Source: Solobacterium sp. (GTDB lineage Bacteria; Bacillota_I; Bacilli_A; Erysipelotrichales; Erysipelotrichaceae). From it: a DNA stretch of 64,000 nucleotides. Of the stretch, positions 24,725 to 32,903 are shown in pieces. The stretch covers positions 53,294 through 117,293 of the forward strand of contig JAFUFO010000014.1 in NCBI GenBank assembly GCA_017469885.1, given 5' to 3'. The notes under the pieces are model-generated. The model was not told where the DNA came from. It saw only the letters and a program-made list of their open reading frames with translations, and searched no databases. Each line of letters begins with the position of its first letter. The first letter of the stretch is position 1. The translations under genes and the position numbers were made by a program.

Positions 24725-24916
24725 GTATGAATTCCTTTCGTTACGCAAAAGGAATCATACCGAAAATGACAGAAGATTGCCACTGAGGAAGGGAAAGAAG
24801 TAACAGAAACCGCAAAAATGTAAGACGGCCCTTACAGACGAACTCTTGTCAGTCAGGGCACACAGAACAGCCGGTTCTCTTTCTATAATGAGGATAAGGA
24901 GTATATACAGAAACCG

Positions 24917-25603
24917 ATGACACCGCAGATGATGACACAGGAGAAACCGCAGGAACAGGATCTGTTTTCCTGGGACGAACCGGAAGAGGAAGCGCCGGAA
25001 CGGAGCACATCCTTTCAGCCGGACGAGGACGGAAAATACCGCTGGGTATATGAGCTTCCGATGAAGCACAGTTTTTTCCTGCTTTGGGAAGTATGGCGGG
25101 TATTCGGGATTGTCTTTGGAGCCATCGGGCTGTTTATGGTGATTGCCGGGATTGTGTCTCATGACAGTCTTATGAGTATTTTCCGCAGTCTGCTTGTGAT
25201 CGCTGCCGTATGCGGATTTCTGCTTCTTCTGAGCATCCCGGCATACTGGCTTGTCACAAAGGAGAATAACGGGAAGTATACGGTTCTGTTTGAAATGGAT
25301 GGAAATGGCGTAGACCATATTCAGATCAAAACGGAAAAAGCCCGTGCCCTGGAGATCCTGACGATGCTGGGAGGGCAGGCATCCCGAAACCGGACGGTCA
25401 TCGGTACCGGACTGATTCAGGCATCCGGAGGGTCACTGTATTCTTCCTTTGCGGATGTAAAGACCATTCAGGCAGTCCCCCAACAGCATCTGATCCGTCT
25501 GAACAGCACCTTTAAACGAAATCAGATTTATGCGGATGACGATATATTTGATGAGGTATATGACTTCATCAGATCCCACTGCATCAATGCACAGGAACGC
25601 TGA
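24917..25603 (+). CDS. Two-helix membrane protein of unknown function
   Basis: A 228-residue protein with no family I recognise. The first 50 residues are acidic and proline-rich, with WDEPEEEAPE. Two membrane helices lie at about 62-85 and 91-115 (VFGIVFGAIGLFMVIAGIV and SLLVIAAVCGFLLLLSIPA). The C-terminal 110 residues form a soluble domain, probably cytoplasmic, with alternating hydrophobic pattern and KTIQAVPQQHLIRLNS, similar to PH-like or YcxB-like domains in layout. A TATAAT box at 24884-24889 lies upstream. The AAGGAG site is about 15 bases from the ATG, which is long, so ATG 24929 is an alternative start. A terminator follows directly. Confidence 0.7.
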   Translation: MTPQMMTQEKPQEQDLFSWDEPEEEAPERSTSFQPDEDGKYRWVYELPMKHSFFLLWEVWRVFGIVFGAIGLFMVIAGIVSHDSLMSIFRSLLVIAAVCGFLLLLSIPAYWLVTKENNGKYTVLFEMDGNGVDHIQIKTEKARALEILTMLGGQASRNRTVIGTGLIQASGGSLYSSFADVKTIQAVPQQHLIRLNSTFKRNQIYADDDIFDEVYDFIRSHCINAQER

Positions 25604-25625
25604 CTCCCCTGCAGGGGAGTTTTTC
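25603..25625 (+). terminator. Terminator at the end of the two-helix membrane protein gene
   Basis: ACTCCCCTGCAGGGGAGT is a perfect 18-base inverted repeat beginning at the last base of the stop codon, followed by TTTT. Confidence 0.85.
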
Positions 25626-25694
25626 AGTCATGTATGCATCAGATTCCGGTTCTGACTGTTATGATTGACACATAGTTCAGAAGGACACCCGGAT

Positions 25695-26480
25695 ATGAGA
25701 CAGTACATTGTGGACGCATTTACGAACGAACCGTTCTCCGGCAACCCGGCGGCGGTCTGTGTGATGGATCACTGGCCATCAGAAGATAAGATGAAGAAAC
25801 TTGCGATGGAGAACAACCTTTCGGAAACCGCATTTATCGTAAAGGAACCGGAAGGGTATCACCTGCGCTGGTTTACGCCTGCGACAGAAGTGGAACTGTG
25901 CGGGCATGCGACACTGGCTTCCGCGTATGTGATTCTCAACCACTGTGAACCGGACTCGGAAACGGTCATCTTTCATACGATGAGCGGAGCGCTCACCGTT
26001 AAACGAAACGGCACGAAATATGAAATGAACTTTCCGACCTATGAACTGAAGGAGATTCCTGTCACCGATGCCATGGAGCGTGCATTCGGTGTACGTCCGG
26101 TAAAAGCAGTGCTGGGACTGGATCTGGTCTGTGTCTTTGAAACGGAAAATCAGGTGCGAACCATGAATCCGGACCCGAAGCTCCTGATGGAACTTGAAGG
26201 ACGCATTCAGAATGCGACGGCCCGTGGAACGGCTGCGGACTGTGTATCCCGCAGTTTCTGTCCAAAGCTTGGTATTCTCGAAGATCCGGTATGCGGCTCG
26301 GCACACTGCCAGATTGCGGACTACTGGGCCAGGGAACTTAAGACACCTGAAATTCATGCATACCAGGCTTCAAAGCGCGGCGGACATCTGTACTGCCGCA
26401 AGCAGGATAACGGAAGAATTACGATCAGCGGGGAGGCAGCCCTTGTGGCGATTGCAGAACTTACGGCGAACCTGGATTAA
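25695..26480 (+). CDS. PhzF family isomerase
   Basis: A 261-residue protein of the PhzF/YHI9 family, with two similar halves of the diaminopimelate epimerase fold. The start MRQYIVDAFTNEPFSGNPAA is typical. Glu44 in NNLSETAF matches the catalytic glutamate of PhzF. RWFTPATEVELCGHATLA and EDPVCGSAHCQI are the two paired glycine/histidine motifs. Most homologues outside phenazine producers have no known substrate, and no phenazine genes are nearby. The ATG at 25695 was chosen because it matches the family N-terminus. The next gene starts 14 bases downstream, so the two are probably cotranscribed. Confidence 0.92.
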   Translation: MRQYIVDAFTNEPFSGNPAAVCVMDHWPSEDKMKKLAMENNLSETAFIVKEPEGYHLRWFTPATEVELCGHATLASAYVILNHCEPDSETVIFHTMSGALTVKRNGTKYEMNFPTYELKEIPVTDAMERAFGVRPVKAVLGLDLVCVFETENQVRTMNPDPKLLMELEGRIQNATARGTAADCVSRSFCPKLGILEDPVCGSAHCQIADYWARELKTPEIHAYQASKRGGHLYCRKQDNGRITISGEAALVAIAELTANLD

Positions 26481-26493
26481 AAGGGGAAACAGA

Positions 26494-27171
26494 ATGAGAA
26501 TATCAAAACAGGATGTACGCATCTCCTGCCTTCTGAAGGGAATCGTCATCATCGCCGCCGCTGTTGGTGTCTTAAAGAGTGTATTTTCGGGGAATGATAC
26601 CTTCATGGGCGGCTCCCATGTCTTCATGTTTTTTACGATCCAGTCCAACATTGCGATTGCGCTGATCTGTGCGGTTGGTCTGTATAAGCTCCTGAACGGG
26701 AAACCGGTATCGAACCGGTGGTATCTTCTGAAGTTTGTCGGTACCGTATCGATCACGCTTACCGGAATGGTGTTCTGCTTTGTGCTTGCGCCGACGCTAG
26801 GCAAATACGCCTGGGGTCTTGCGAATGTGCTGACGCATGTGATCGTTCCGATCGCGGCGGTGATCGACTTCTTTGTGACGGGGAAATACGGCACCATCGC
26901 AAAGAAGGATGTCTGGTATGTGACGCTTCCGCCGCTTGCCTATGCGGTCTATGCAGGCATCGGTTATATCGCCGGATGGGAGTTTCTGGAAGGCATCAAT
27001 TATCCGTACTTCTTCCTGAACTGGGGAAGCCCGGCCGGCGCATTCGGCTTTACCAGCGGACTGCCGTTTATGGGTGTCGTCTGGTGGATCCTTGCGCTTC
27101 TGTTATTCCTGGTTCTTGTCGGATATCTGTATCTGATCATTCTGGACCGGCTGAAACGTACAAAATCATAA
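26494..27171 (+). CDS. Pr6Pr family membrane protein
   Basis: A 225-residue membrane protein with six hydrophobic segments. The pattern FMFFTIQSNIAIALICA near residue 45 and VLTHVIVPIAAVIDFF near residue 117 match the Pr6Pr (FAR-17a/AIG1-like) family as I know it. Eukaryotic relatives are hydrolases of fatty acid esters of hydroxy fatty acids; bacterial members are not well characterised. AAGGGGA lies just before the ATG at 26494, 14 bases after phzF-like gene end. A terminator follows. A longer upstream frame overlapping the PhzF gene is not used, because the ribosome site fits this ATG. Confidence 0.82.
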   Translation: MRISKQDVRISCLLKGIVIIAAAVGVLKSVFSGNDTFMGGSHVFMFFTIQSNIAIALICAVGLYKLLNGKPVSNRWYLLKFVGTVSITLTGMVFCFVLAPTLGKYAWGLANVLTHVIVPIAAVIDFFVTGKYGTIAKKDVWYVTLPPLAYAVYAGIGYIAGWEFLEGINYPYFFLNWGSPAGAFGFTSGLPFMGVVWWILALLLFLVLVGYLYLIILDRLKRTKS

Positions 27172-27181
27172 ATTCCTGTTG

Positions 27182-27215
27182 AATCCTTCCGCTATACTGA
27201 GAAGGATTTCTTTTT
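27182..27215 (+). terminator. Terminator after the Pr6Pr gene
   Basis: AATCCTTC and GAAGGATT form an eight-base stem around 11 bases, followed by TCTTTTT. Confidence 0.82.
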
Positions 27216-27237
27216 GAAAAGAGAGACAGCAGAAATT

Positions 27238-27837
27238 ATGACAGAATACGAAACCATGATCCGGGGTGAACTGTATGACCCCTCCGACAGCGAACTGACC
27301 GCAATGCGGATCAGAGCCCGCAAACTTGCGCGGAAGTACAACAATACCGATGAAGATGAACCGGAGAAACAGACCGCAATCCTGAAGGAACTGCTCTCCG
27401 GGTCTGAATATCTGCCGGACCTGCAGGGACCGGTATACTTTGACTACGGACGGAATACCACATTCGGAAAACACTGTGGTGTCAACTTCGGGCTGACGTG
27501 TCTCGATGTATGTCCGGTGACGATCGGAGATAATGTGCTGATCGGTCCGAATGTGACGATTGCGACACCCATGCATCCGCTGGTGCCGGAAGAGCGCAAT
27601 GTCAGGGAACGGGAAGACGGTTCGCTGTATAACCTTGAATACGCAAAGCCCATCACAATTGAAAGAAACTGCTGGCTTGCGGCGAATGTAGTGGTATGCG
27701 GCGGTGTAACGATCGGAGAAGGTTCTGTGATCGGCGCCGGCAGTGTTGTGACAAGAGATATTCCTCCCCACAGTATTGCGGCGGGGAATCCCTGCCGCGT
27801 GATCCGTCAGGTGACGGACGAAGACCGGATGAACTAA
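27238..27837 (+). CDS. Maltose/galactoside O-acetyltransferase family protein
   Basis: A 199-residue acetyl-CoA-dependent sugar O-acetyltransferase (Maa/LacA type). The N-terminal maltose acetyltransferase motif is YETMIRGELYDPSDSELTAM. The left-handed beta-helix hexapeptide repeats follow from about residue 60 (VTIGDNVLIGPNVTIATPMH, then WLAANVVVCGGVTIGEGSVI). His115 in TPMHP is the expected catalytic base. The usual end is IAAGNPCRVIRQV. I used the ATG at 27238 rather than a TTG at 27214, because the family starts with this segment and the TTG overlaps the upstream terminator. Role: acetylating free sugars, probably for detoxification or export. Confidence 0.92.
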   Translation: MTEYETMIRGELYDPSDSELTAMRIRARKLARKYNNTDEDEPEKQTAILKELLSGSEYLPDLQGPVYFDYGRNTTFGKHCGVNFGLTCLDVCPVTIGDNVLIGPNVTIATPMHPLVPEERNVREREDGSLYNLEYAKPITIERNCWLAANVVVCGGVTIGEGSVIGAGSVVTRDIPPHSIAAGNPCRVIRQVTDEDRMN

Positions 27838-27924
27838 TAATCCCGCAGGAATCTCCAATCGCAATGGTTCATGCATGCGGTTCAGCACATATAATGAAAT
27901 CAGAGCATTTGCGGAGGAATCATC

Positions 27925-29214
27925 ATGAAATATGCATTCAGAAACGGAATTCTTCTGGACGGCACAAAGGATATGGTACCGGTCTCCGGCAAGGCGGTTC
28001 TTGTGGACAATGACCGCATCACAGATATTGTCCCGGATACGGAAATTCCGGCAGGATACGGGGTCATTGATCTTGCGGGCGGTTATCTTATGCCCGGTCT
28101 GATTAATCTCCATGTCCATCTTGCGACAAGCGGAAAGCCGCCCAAGGCAGATAAGAAGCCGCCGAACTACAAACTCATGTTTCAGGTTCTGTCGAAAAGC
28201 AGACTGGTACTGCATGTCATCACAAAACGGCTGGAAGGCTATGCGGAGAATGAACTGATGAGCGGCGTCACCACGATCCGTACCGTTGGGGGAATCCTGG
28301 ATCTTGACGCAAAGGTCCGTGATGCGGTCAATGCAGGGAAGATCCGCGGACCGCGCATTATTGCCGCAAATACCGGCGTTTCCGTGCCGGGCGGACATTT
28401 TGCCGGCTCGATCGCGACCGAAGCGGAAAGCCCGGAAATGGCACGTGAACATGTGCGCCAGATTGCGGCGACGAAGCCGGATCTTATCAAACTGATGATC
28501 ACGGGCGGAATCATGGATGCCTCCGAAGAAGGTGAGCCGGGCGTGCTTCGCATGCCGCCGGAAATCATTAAAGCCGCCTGTGAGGAAGCACACAGTCTTG
28601 GCTATAAAGTGGCAGCGCATGTGGAAAGTTCGGAAGGCGTGAAAGCGGCGCTGGAAAACGGTGTGGATACCATTGAACACGGTGCGCGGCTGACGGAAGA
28701 GACGATCCGTCTGTTCAAGGAACGTCATGCTGCACACATCTGTACCATTTCACCCGCGATACCGTACTTCCTGTTTGATCTTTCAGAAAGCCATGCACTG
28801 CCCGTCGCAAAGAAAAACAGCGGCATCGTCCTGGACGGCATCATCGAATGCGCAAAGACGTGTCTTGAGGAAGGAATTCCGGTCGGTCTTGGCAATGATG
28901 TCGGCTGTCCGTTCATCGTGCATTACAACTTCTGGCGGGAGCTCTGCTATTTCCAGAAGTATGTCGGTGCCTCCGCAAAGGACACGCTGTATACCGCAAC
29001 GCTGGGCAATGCGAAGATCGCCGGAATTGACGGCGAAACCGGAAGTATTGAACCGGGCAAATGTGCGGACCTGATCGTCGTAAACGGAAATCCGCTGGAA
29101 GATCTTTCCCGGCTGCGTCATGTCTCCATGGTCATGGCAAGGGGAAATCTGATTACCTCCCCGAAAGTCACAAGGATGGAAGGCATCGATGACCTGCTCG
29201 ATAAATACATGTAA
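27925..29214 (+). CDS. Metal-dependent amidohydrolase
   Basis: A 429-residue amidohydrolase of the imidazolonepropionase/Xaa-Pro dipeptidase-like group. Metal ligands are visible in order: HVH in LINLHVHLAT (about residue 62), the probable carboxylated lysine in LIKLMITGG, His in AAHVESSEG, His in TIEHGARL, and the catalytic Asp in GLGNDVG near residue 328. The N- and C-terminal strands form the composite beta-sandwich (GKAVLVDNDRITDIVP and GKCADLIVVNGNPLED). Members cleave dipeptides, lactams or related amides; the substrate here is unknown. GCGGAGGA precedes the ATG at 27925. Confidence 0.92.
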   Translation: MKYAFRNGILLDGTKDMVPVSGKAVLVDNDRITDIVPDTEIPAGYGVIDLAGGYLMPGLINLHVHLATSGKPPKADKKPPNYKLMFQVLSKSRLVLHVITKRLEGYAENELMSGVTTIRTVGGILDLDAKVRDAVNAGKIRGPRIIAANTGVSVPGGHFAGSIATEAESPEMAREHVRQIAATKPDLIKLMITGGIMDASEEGEPGVLRMPPEIIKAACEEAHSLGYKVAAHVESSEGVKAALENGVDTIEHGARLTEETIRLFKERHAAHICTISPAIPYFLFDLSESHALPVAKKNSGIVLDGIIECAKTCLEEGIPVGLGNDVGCPFIVHYNFWRELCYFQKYVGASAKDTLYTATLGNAKIAGIDGETGSIEPGKCADLIVVNGNPLEDLSRLRHVSMVMARGNLITSPKVTRMEGIDDLLDKYM

Positions 29215-29218
29215 GCAC

Positions 29219-29305
29219 ATGACCATCTCGGAAATTACAGAGAAAATGATTGCCTGGTCGGACGGAAACCGCTCCAACGGGTTCTATTTCATCGGCGCAA
29301 AATAA
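29219..29305 (+). pseudogene. Possible fragment of an HD-domain protein
   Basis: A 28-codon frame starting MTISEITEKMIAWSDGN. From memory this matches the N-terminus of a common Bacillota HD-domain protein of roughly 190 residues, which normally continues with a DINHF motif. Here it jumps to RSNGFYFIGAK and stops. There is no ribosome site. It is probably a remnant after deletion, just after the amidohydrolase stop. The family match is recalled, not searched. Confidence 0.35.
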
Positions 29306-29312
29306 GCATTCT

Positions 29313-29346
29313 GCCTGAACCGGGTTCGGTTCGGGCATTATTCTTT
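29313..29346 (+). terminator. Terminator-like hairpin after the amidohydrolase
   Basis: GCCTGAACCG pairs with CGGTTCGGGC with one T-G pair, followed by ATTATTCTTT. Confidence 0.65.
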
Positions 29347-29405
29347 CTGGTACGGAATTAATCCCGTAACATAGACCATAACGTAATAGAAACGGAGAAT
29401 ATTCT

Positions 29406-30203
29406 ATGGCCTGGGCTACCATCAGTTTCCGCTCCGAATCGCTGAATATGCCGGTGGAGGCGGAAGTACTCATTCCGCAGCCGGGATATAAAAGCCTGAT
29501 TCAGGAAGACGGATTCAAAGTCATCATCCTTCTCCACGGCGCAAACAACGACCGCAGTGAATGGCTTCTGAAAAGCCAGATCTTTGACATGGTCAAGGAA
29601 CTGCCGGTTCTTGTTTTCATGCCATCCGGGAAAAACAGTTTCTACGTCAACACATGGAACGGATACAACTACATGGACTACATCTCCAACGAGATACCGC
29701 AGTTCATTCGCACGCATTTCCGTGTTTCGAACAAGAAGGAAGACTGGCTGATCGCCGGGGAGTCAATGGGCGGCTACGGCGCGGTCGTAAACGGCCTCAA
29801 CCACACGGATACCTTCGGCAATATCGCAGAGTTCAGCGGTGCCCTTGGCATCGCGGATGCGGCAGAACACCTGACCATGATCCGGATGGAGAATGTATTC
29901 GGACCCGGTCTGAAACTGTTTGAGGACGGCCGGCTGAATCCCTTCCGCCTTGCGGAACAGGTACCGGAAGAAGACCGCCCGCGAATCTTCATGTGCTGCG
30001 GCAGTGAAGATCGTCTGCTGGAAGTGAATCAGCGGTTCTATGAAGCAATCAGGGACAGCTACGATGTCACTGTGAAGTGGGGTGACGGTGCCCATGAATA
30101 TCAGTACTGGAATGAACGCCTGAAAGACATGTTCGTCTGGTTCTGTGAAACGGACATGAAGAACGGATTCTTCATGGGGAGGGACGGCAATGATTTCTGT
30201 TAA
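29406..30203 (+). CDS. Tributyrin esterase-like hydrolase (first of a tandem pair)
   Basis: A 265-residue esterase of the PF00756 (esterase D, EstA) type. The oxyanion strand is VIILLHGANNDRSEW, the nucleophile elbow is GESMGGYG (Ser120), the acid is probably in CCGSEDRLLE, and the histidine is in GDGAHEYQYW near the end. The family cleaves short-chain esters, such as S-formylglutathione, tributyrin or acetylated sugars. No signal peptide is seen, so it is cytoplasmic. The last 14 bases overlap the start of a second gene of the same family, so the pair is translationally coupled. The two proteins are clearly related but not near-identical, pointing to an old duplication. Confidence 0.9.
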   Translation: MAWATISFRSESLNMPVEAEVLIPQPGYKSLIQEDGFKVIILLHGANNDRSEWLLKSQIFDMVKELPVLVFMPSGKNSFYVNTWNGYNYMDYISNEIPQFIRTHFRVSNKKEDWLIAGESMGGYGAVVNGLNHTDTFGNIAEFSGALGIADAAEHLTMIRMENVFGPGLKLFEDGRLNPFRLAEQVPEEDRPRIFMCCGSEDRLLEVNQRFYEAIRDSYDVTVKWGDGAHEYQYWNERLKDMFVWFCETDMKNGFFMGRDGNDFC

Positions 30204-30957
30204 GCTGAATATCTTCTCCAATGTCCTGAGTATGAACAATGACTGCCGCGTCCTGATTCCGGATGGCGTGCAGCCGGAGGAGAAACTTCCGGTGCTGTGG
30301 CTCTGCCACGGCGGCTCCGGGGATGAAAATGAGTGGATGTACTACTCCACGGTAGCGGAACTTCCGGATAAGGAGCGGATCGCGATCGTCATCGTCAATG
30401 CGAATGATTCCTGCTTTACGGACATGGCATACGGACTGAAGTATGCGACCTATCTTGGAAAGGAACTTCCGGAGATCCTGTACCGCATGTTTCCGCATTT
30501 CTCAGCCGACCGGAAGGACAACTGGATCAGCGGTCTTTCCAACGGTGGCTATGGCTGTCTGCTTATCGGACTGAGTTATCCGGAGCGCTTCGGCGCCATC
30601 GGTGCGTTCTCTGCCGGAGACAAGGCAGACGCAAAATTTGTGAAGGCGGAACCCGGTGTCGTAACCCCACGCATCCGCATGTTCGGACAGGAAGATATCA
30701 AGGATACTCCGTACAGTATCCGTTATCTTGCCCGTAAGGTTTCCAAAGAGCGTGAACTCAAGCCGCGCATCTATCATGCATGCGGGTCAGAAGATCCGTG
30801 GCTGGATCTGAACCTGCTGGTAAAGGAAACGATGGAGGAACTGAACGATCCGGCATTTGATTATGTCTATGATCAGATGGACGGTCTTGCCCATGAATGG
30901 AAATTCTGGGATGAGGAAATCCGCCGCTTTATGGTGTATCTTAAGAAAGAGTCTTAG
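30190..30957 (+). CDS. Tributyrin esterase-like hydrolase (second of a tandem pair)
   Basis: A 255-residue esterase paralogous to the previous gene. The oxyanion region is LWLCHGGSGDENEW, the elbow is GLSNGGYG (Ser117), the acid region is HACGSEDPWLDL, and the histidine is in MDGLAHEWKFWDE. The elbow differs from GESMGG in the first copy, so substrate preference may differ. The ATG at 30190 overlaps the upstream gene by 14 bases, with GGGGAGGG as ribosome site. No signal peptide. Together the two could form a mixed oligomer or act in sequence on a multiply esterified compound; that is speculation. Confidence 0.9.
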   Translation: MISVKLNIFSNVLSMNNDCRVLIPDGVQPEEKLPVLWLCHGGSGDENEWMYYSTVAELPDKERIAIVIVNANDSCFTDMAYGLKYATYLGKELPEILYRMFPHFSADRKDNWISGLSNGGYGCLLIGLSYPERFGAIGAFSAGDKADAKFVKAEPGVVTPRIRMFGQEDIKDTPYSIRYLARKVSKERELKPRIYHACGSEDPWLDLNLLVKETMEELNDPAFDYVYDQMDGLAHEWKFWDEEIRRFMVYLKKES

Positions 30958-30983
30958 ACTGAATCGTTGAAGGGGAGAATTTT

Positions 30984-31712
30984 ATGATTATTCTGATTGG
31001 CGGATTCCTTGTCAGTATGATTCCGGCATTCGCAATGTACTTCTGGCTGAAGACAAAAGGCGGTGCCACAGATCCGGTGGGTTTTAAGCAGTCCTGCCGG
31101 GAAGCGCTGAAGAACGGATTACTGTCCACGTTGGTGGTGCTTCCGATATCGGCTTTATTTGCGTTTATCCTGAACAGGTTTGGAATGACGAGAGAGTCGT
31201 CCCTGCTGGGTGCGTTCCTGCATACCTTTCTGGTTCTGGCATTTGCGGAGGAGCTCGCAAAGAGCCTGATGCTGAGAAAGACGCTGAAGAAAGCGGAATA
31301 TAACTATACCTGGCTGGACATGATCGCGCTTATGGTCATTGTCGCAATCGGCTTTGAAGTGCTGGAATCGGTCGTTTATGCCGTTGGTTCGGGCCCGATT
31401 CATATGATTGTCCGCGGTGTTACGTTAATGCATGGCGGTTATGGCTTCATCGAGGGCTGGTTCTACGGCAAGGCGGCGTATACCGGGAAAAAGTGGTATG
31501 CGGTGATCGGCTTTCTGATCTGCGTGATCCTGCACGGCGCGTATGATTTCGGACTGAGCAGCCAGTTTGAGGCGGCTGTCGGAGAGAATTACGCATTCCT
31601 GTCGGTAAGCCTTGCGCTCCTTGCGCTGATCCTGTTCGTATGGATGATCATCTTCTTTGCGAAGAAGAAAAAACCGCAGTATACAGAACCGGTGTTCGCT
31701 GACAAAGAATAA
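30984..31712 (+). CDS. PrsW-like intramembrane metalloprotease
   Basis: A 242-residue polytopic membrane protein with the PrsW family motifs: AFAEELAKSLMLRKTL (the EExxK metal-binding part, about residue 86), GFEVLESVVYAVGSG, a conserved HGGYGFIEGWFYG, and ILHGAYDFGLS near residue 182 with the last histidine. PrsW proteases cut anti-sigma factors or other membrane clients. No anti-sigma gene lies next to it. AAGGGGAG precedes the ATG. A terminator follows. The cytoplasmic end is rich in lysine (AKKKKPQY). Confidence 0.88.
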   Translation: MIILIGGFLVSMIPAFAMYFWLKTKGGATDPVGFKQSCREALKNGLLSTLVVLPISALFAFILNRFGMTRESSLLGAFLHTFLVLAFAEELAKSLMLRKTLKKAEYNYTWLDMIALMVIVAIGFEVLESVVYAVGSGPIHMIVRGVTLMHGGYGFIEGWFYGKAAYTGKKWYAVIGFLICVILHGAYDFGLSSQFEAAVGENYAFLSVSLALLALILFVWMIIFFAKKKKPQYTEPVFADKE

Positions 31713-31725
31713 TAACAGAATGAAG

Positions 31726-31761
31726 GACGGAGCCTGCACACATACCGCTCCGTCTTTTTTT
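31726..31761 (+). terminator. Terminator after the PrsW gene
   Basis: GACGGAGC and GCTCCGTC form the stem, followed by seven T. Confidence 0.9.
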
Positions 31762-31809
31762 GCGCACGATACAATAAATATCAGGAAGCGGGGAAGGAGG
31801 TCTGATGTG

Positions 31810-32307
31810 ATGAATAAAACCGGTACAGAAAACGGCGCAGTCAGAATACGGGAACTCCGGAGCGATGAAGCTGCGCTGCTGGAAGCGTTTGTATACGAAG
31901 CCATCTTTATTCCGCTTGGAATGGAAAAACCATCGGGAGATATTATCCGTCTTCCTGAACTGCGGCTGTACTATGAGAATTTCGGAAGCGGGAAGGCGGA
32001 TTACTGCCTCGCCGCAGAAGTGAATCAGACAGTGATCGGAACGGCATGGTCACGCATCATGAATGATTACGGCCATGTGGATGAAAAGACTCCGTCACTT
32101 GCGATCGCACTGTATGAGGATTACCGCGGGCGTGGAATCGGAACCCGTCTGATGCGGAAACTGCTGGAACTGCTTAAGGAGAAGGGTTATAAACAGGCAT
32201 CGCTGTCCGTACAGAAAGAGAATTATGCGGTGAACATGTACCGGAAACTTGGATTTCATGTGATTCGGGAAACGGATGAGGAATTCATCATGATCTGTGA
32301 ACTCTGA
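31810..32307 (+). CDS. GNAT family N-acetyltransferase
   Basis: A 165-residue acetyltransferase. The acetyl-CoA binding loop is YEDYRGRGIGTRLMRKLLEL (motif A), preceded by TPSLAIAL and followed by QASLSVQKENYAVNMYRKLG, the usual motif B with the NxxAxxMYxKLGF ending. The N-terminal 50 residues set specificity; LEAFVYEAIFIPLG is found in many uncharacterised Bacillota GNATs. I chose the ATG at 31810; GGAAGGAGGT lies eight bases upstream, and a GTG at 31807 is the only near alternative. Substrate unknown. Confidence 0.9.
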   Translation: MNKTGTENGAVRIRELRSDEAALLEAFVYEAIFIPLGMEKPSGDIIRLPELRLYYENFGSGKADYCLAAEVNQTVIGTAWSRIMNDYGHVDEKTPSLAIALYEDYRGRGIGTRLMRKLLELLKEKGYKQASLSVQKENYAVNMYRKLGFHVIRETDEEFIMICEL

Positions 32308-32390
32308 CATCCGGAATGAAACGTCTCGCTGATGCCATGGAAAAACCGGATAATATTCGTAGATCCTTATATAAGGAAGAGGCAGTCAGT

Positions 32391-32702
32391 ATGACGAAAA
32401 AATAATCCGATGAGAAATCAGAGGAGGTCTCCGGCGGGGCGAATGTTAAGGCTAGCGGTCAGGATGATATCATCGGCTATCTCTCAAGAGTCTGTCCAGA
32501 CTGCGGAAGTAAATCCGTTCGGCTTTATATGTATGAAGACAATGGACAGATTGCCTCCGCGAAAAAGTGCAATGACTGCGGTACCGTCTTCGGAATGAAG
32601 GAACCGGGCGGTAAGGCACGAATCGATGTGAACGCATGCACACGGTGCCGCCTGTGCGAAAAGAACTGTCCGACAACGGCAATTCATATTGATGCGGTTT
32701 GA
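32391..32702 (+). pseudogene. Interrupted small Cys-rich/ferredoxin-like protein with double-glycine leader
   Basis: A 104-codon frame with an AGGAAGAGG ribosome site and an ATG at 32391, but a TAA at codon 5 (32403-32405). After the stop the frame stays open to 32702 and reads as a real protein. It has EEVSGG, like a double-glycine leader end; a first Cys pair CPDCGS; a second pair CNDCG; and then CTRCRLCEKNCPTTAI, a C-x2-C-x2-C-x3-C pattern of a 4Fe-4S site. No ATG, GTG or TTG follows the stop before the first Cys pair, so restarting there is unlikely. It is either recently broken by a nonsense mutation, a sequencing error, or read through. Related leader endings occur at 20559 and 62425. 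Confidence 0.6.
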
Positions 32703-32903
32703 TCGTACGGGCAATTCTGTTCGAACCGAAATGCGATATAAGGGAAGCAGGCTGTGAGGCCTGTTTTTTTCAGGAAAAGAAGAAACAATGAAAAGCGATA
32801 CTTTACAATTCATGCTAAGATAGCCGGGATGTGTGACGGTGTCCATGTTCCGGAATCAGTGAAAAACCGCCGGAATTACGCGTCTGGAAGGATAAGAGAC
32901 CAT

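Noticed and set aside
27166..28737. Minus-strand open frame of about 520 codons opposite the acetyltransferase and amidohydrolase genes
   Set aside because: Both plus-strand genes carry clear catalytic motifs; the antisense product is rich in His, Arg and Cys as shadow frames are, and has no ribosome site.
32410..32598. 62-codon plus-strand frame overlapping the interrupted ferredoxin-like gene
   Set aside because: The other frame carries ordered cysteine motifs; this one has none and is a shadow.
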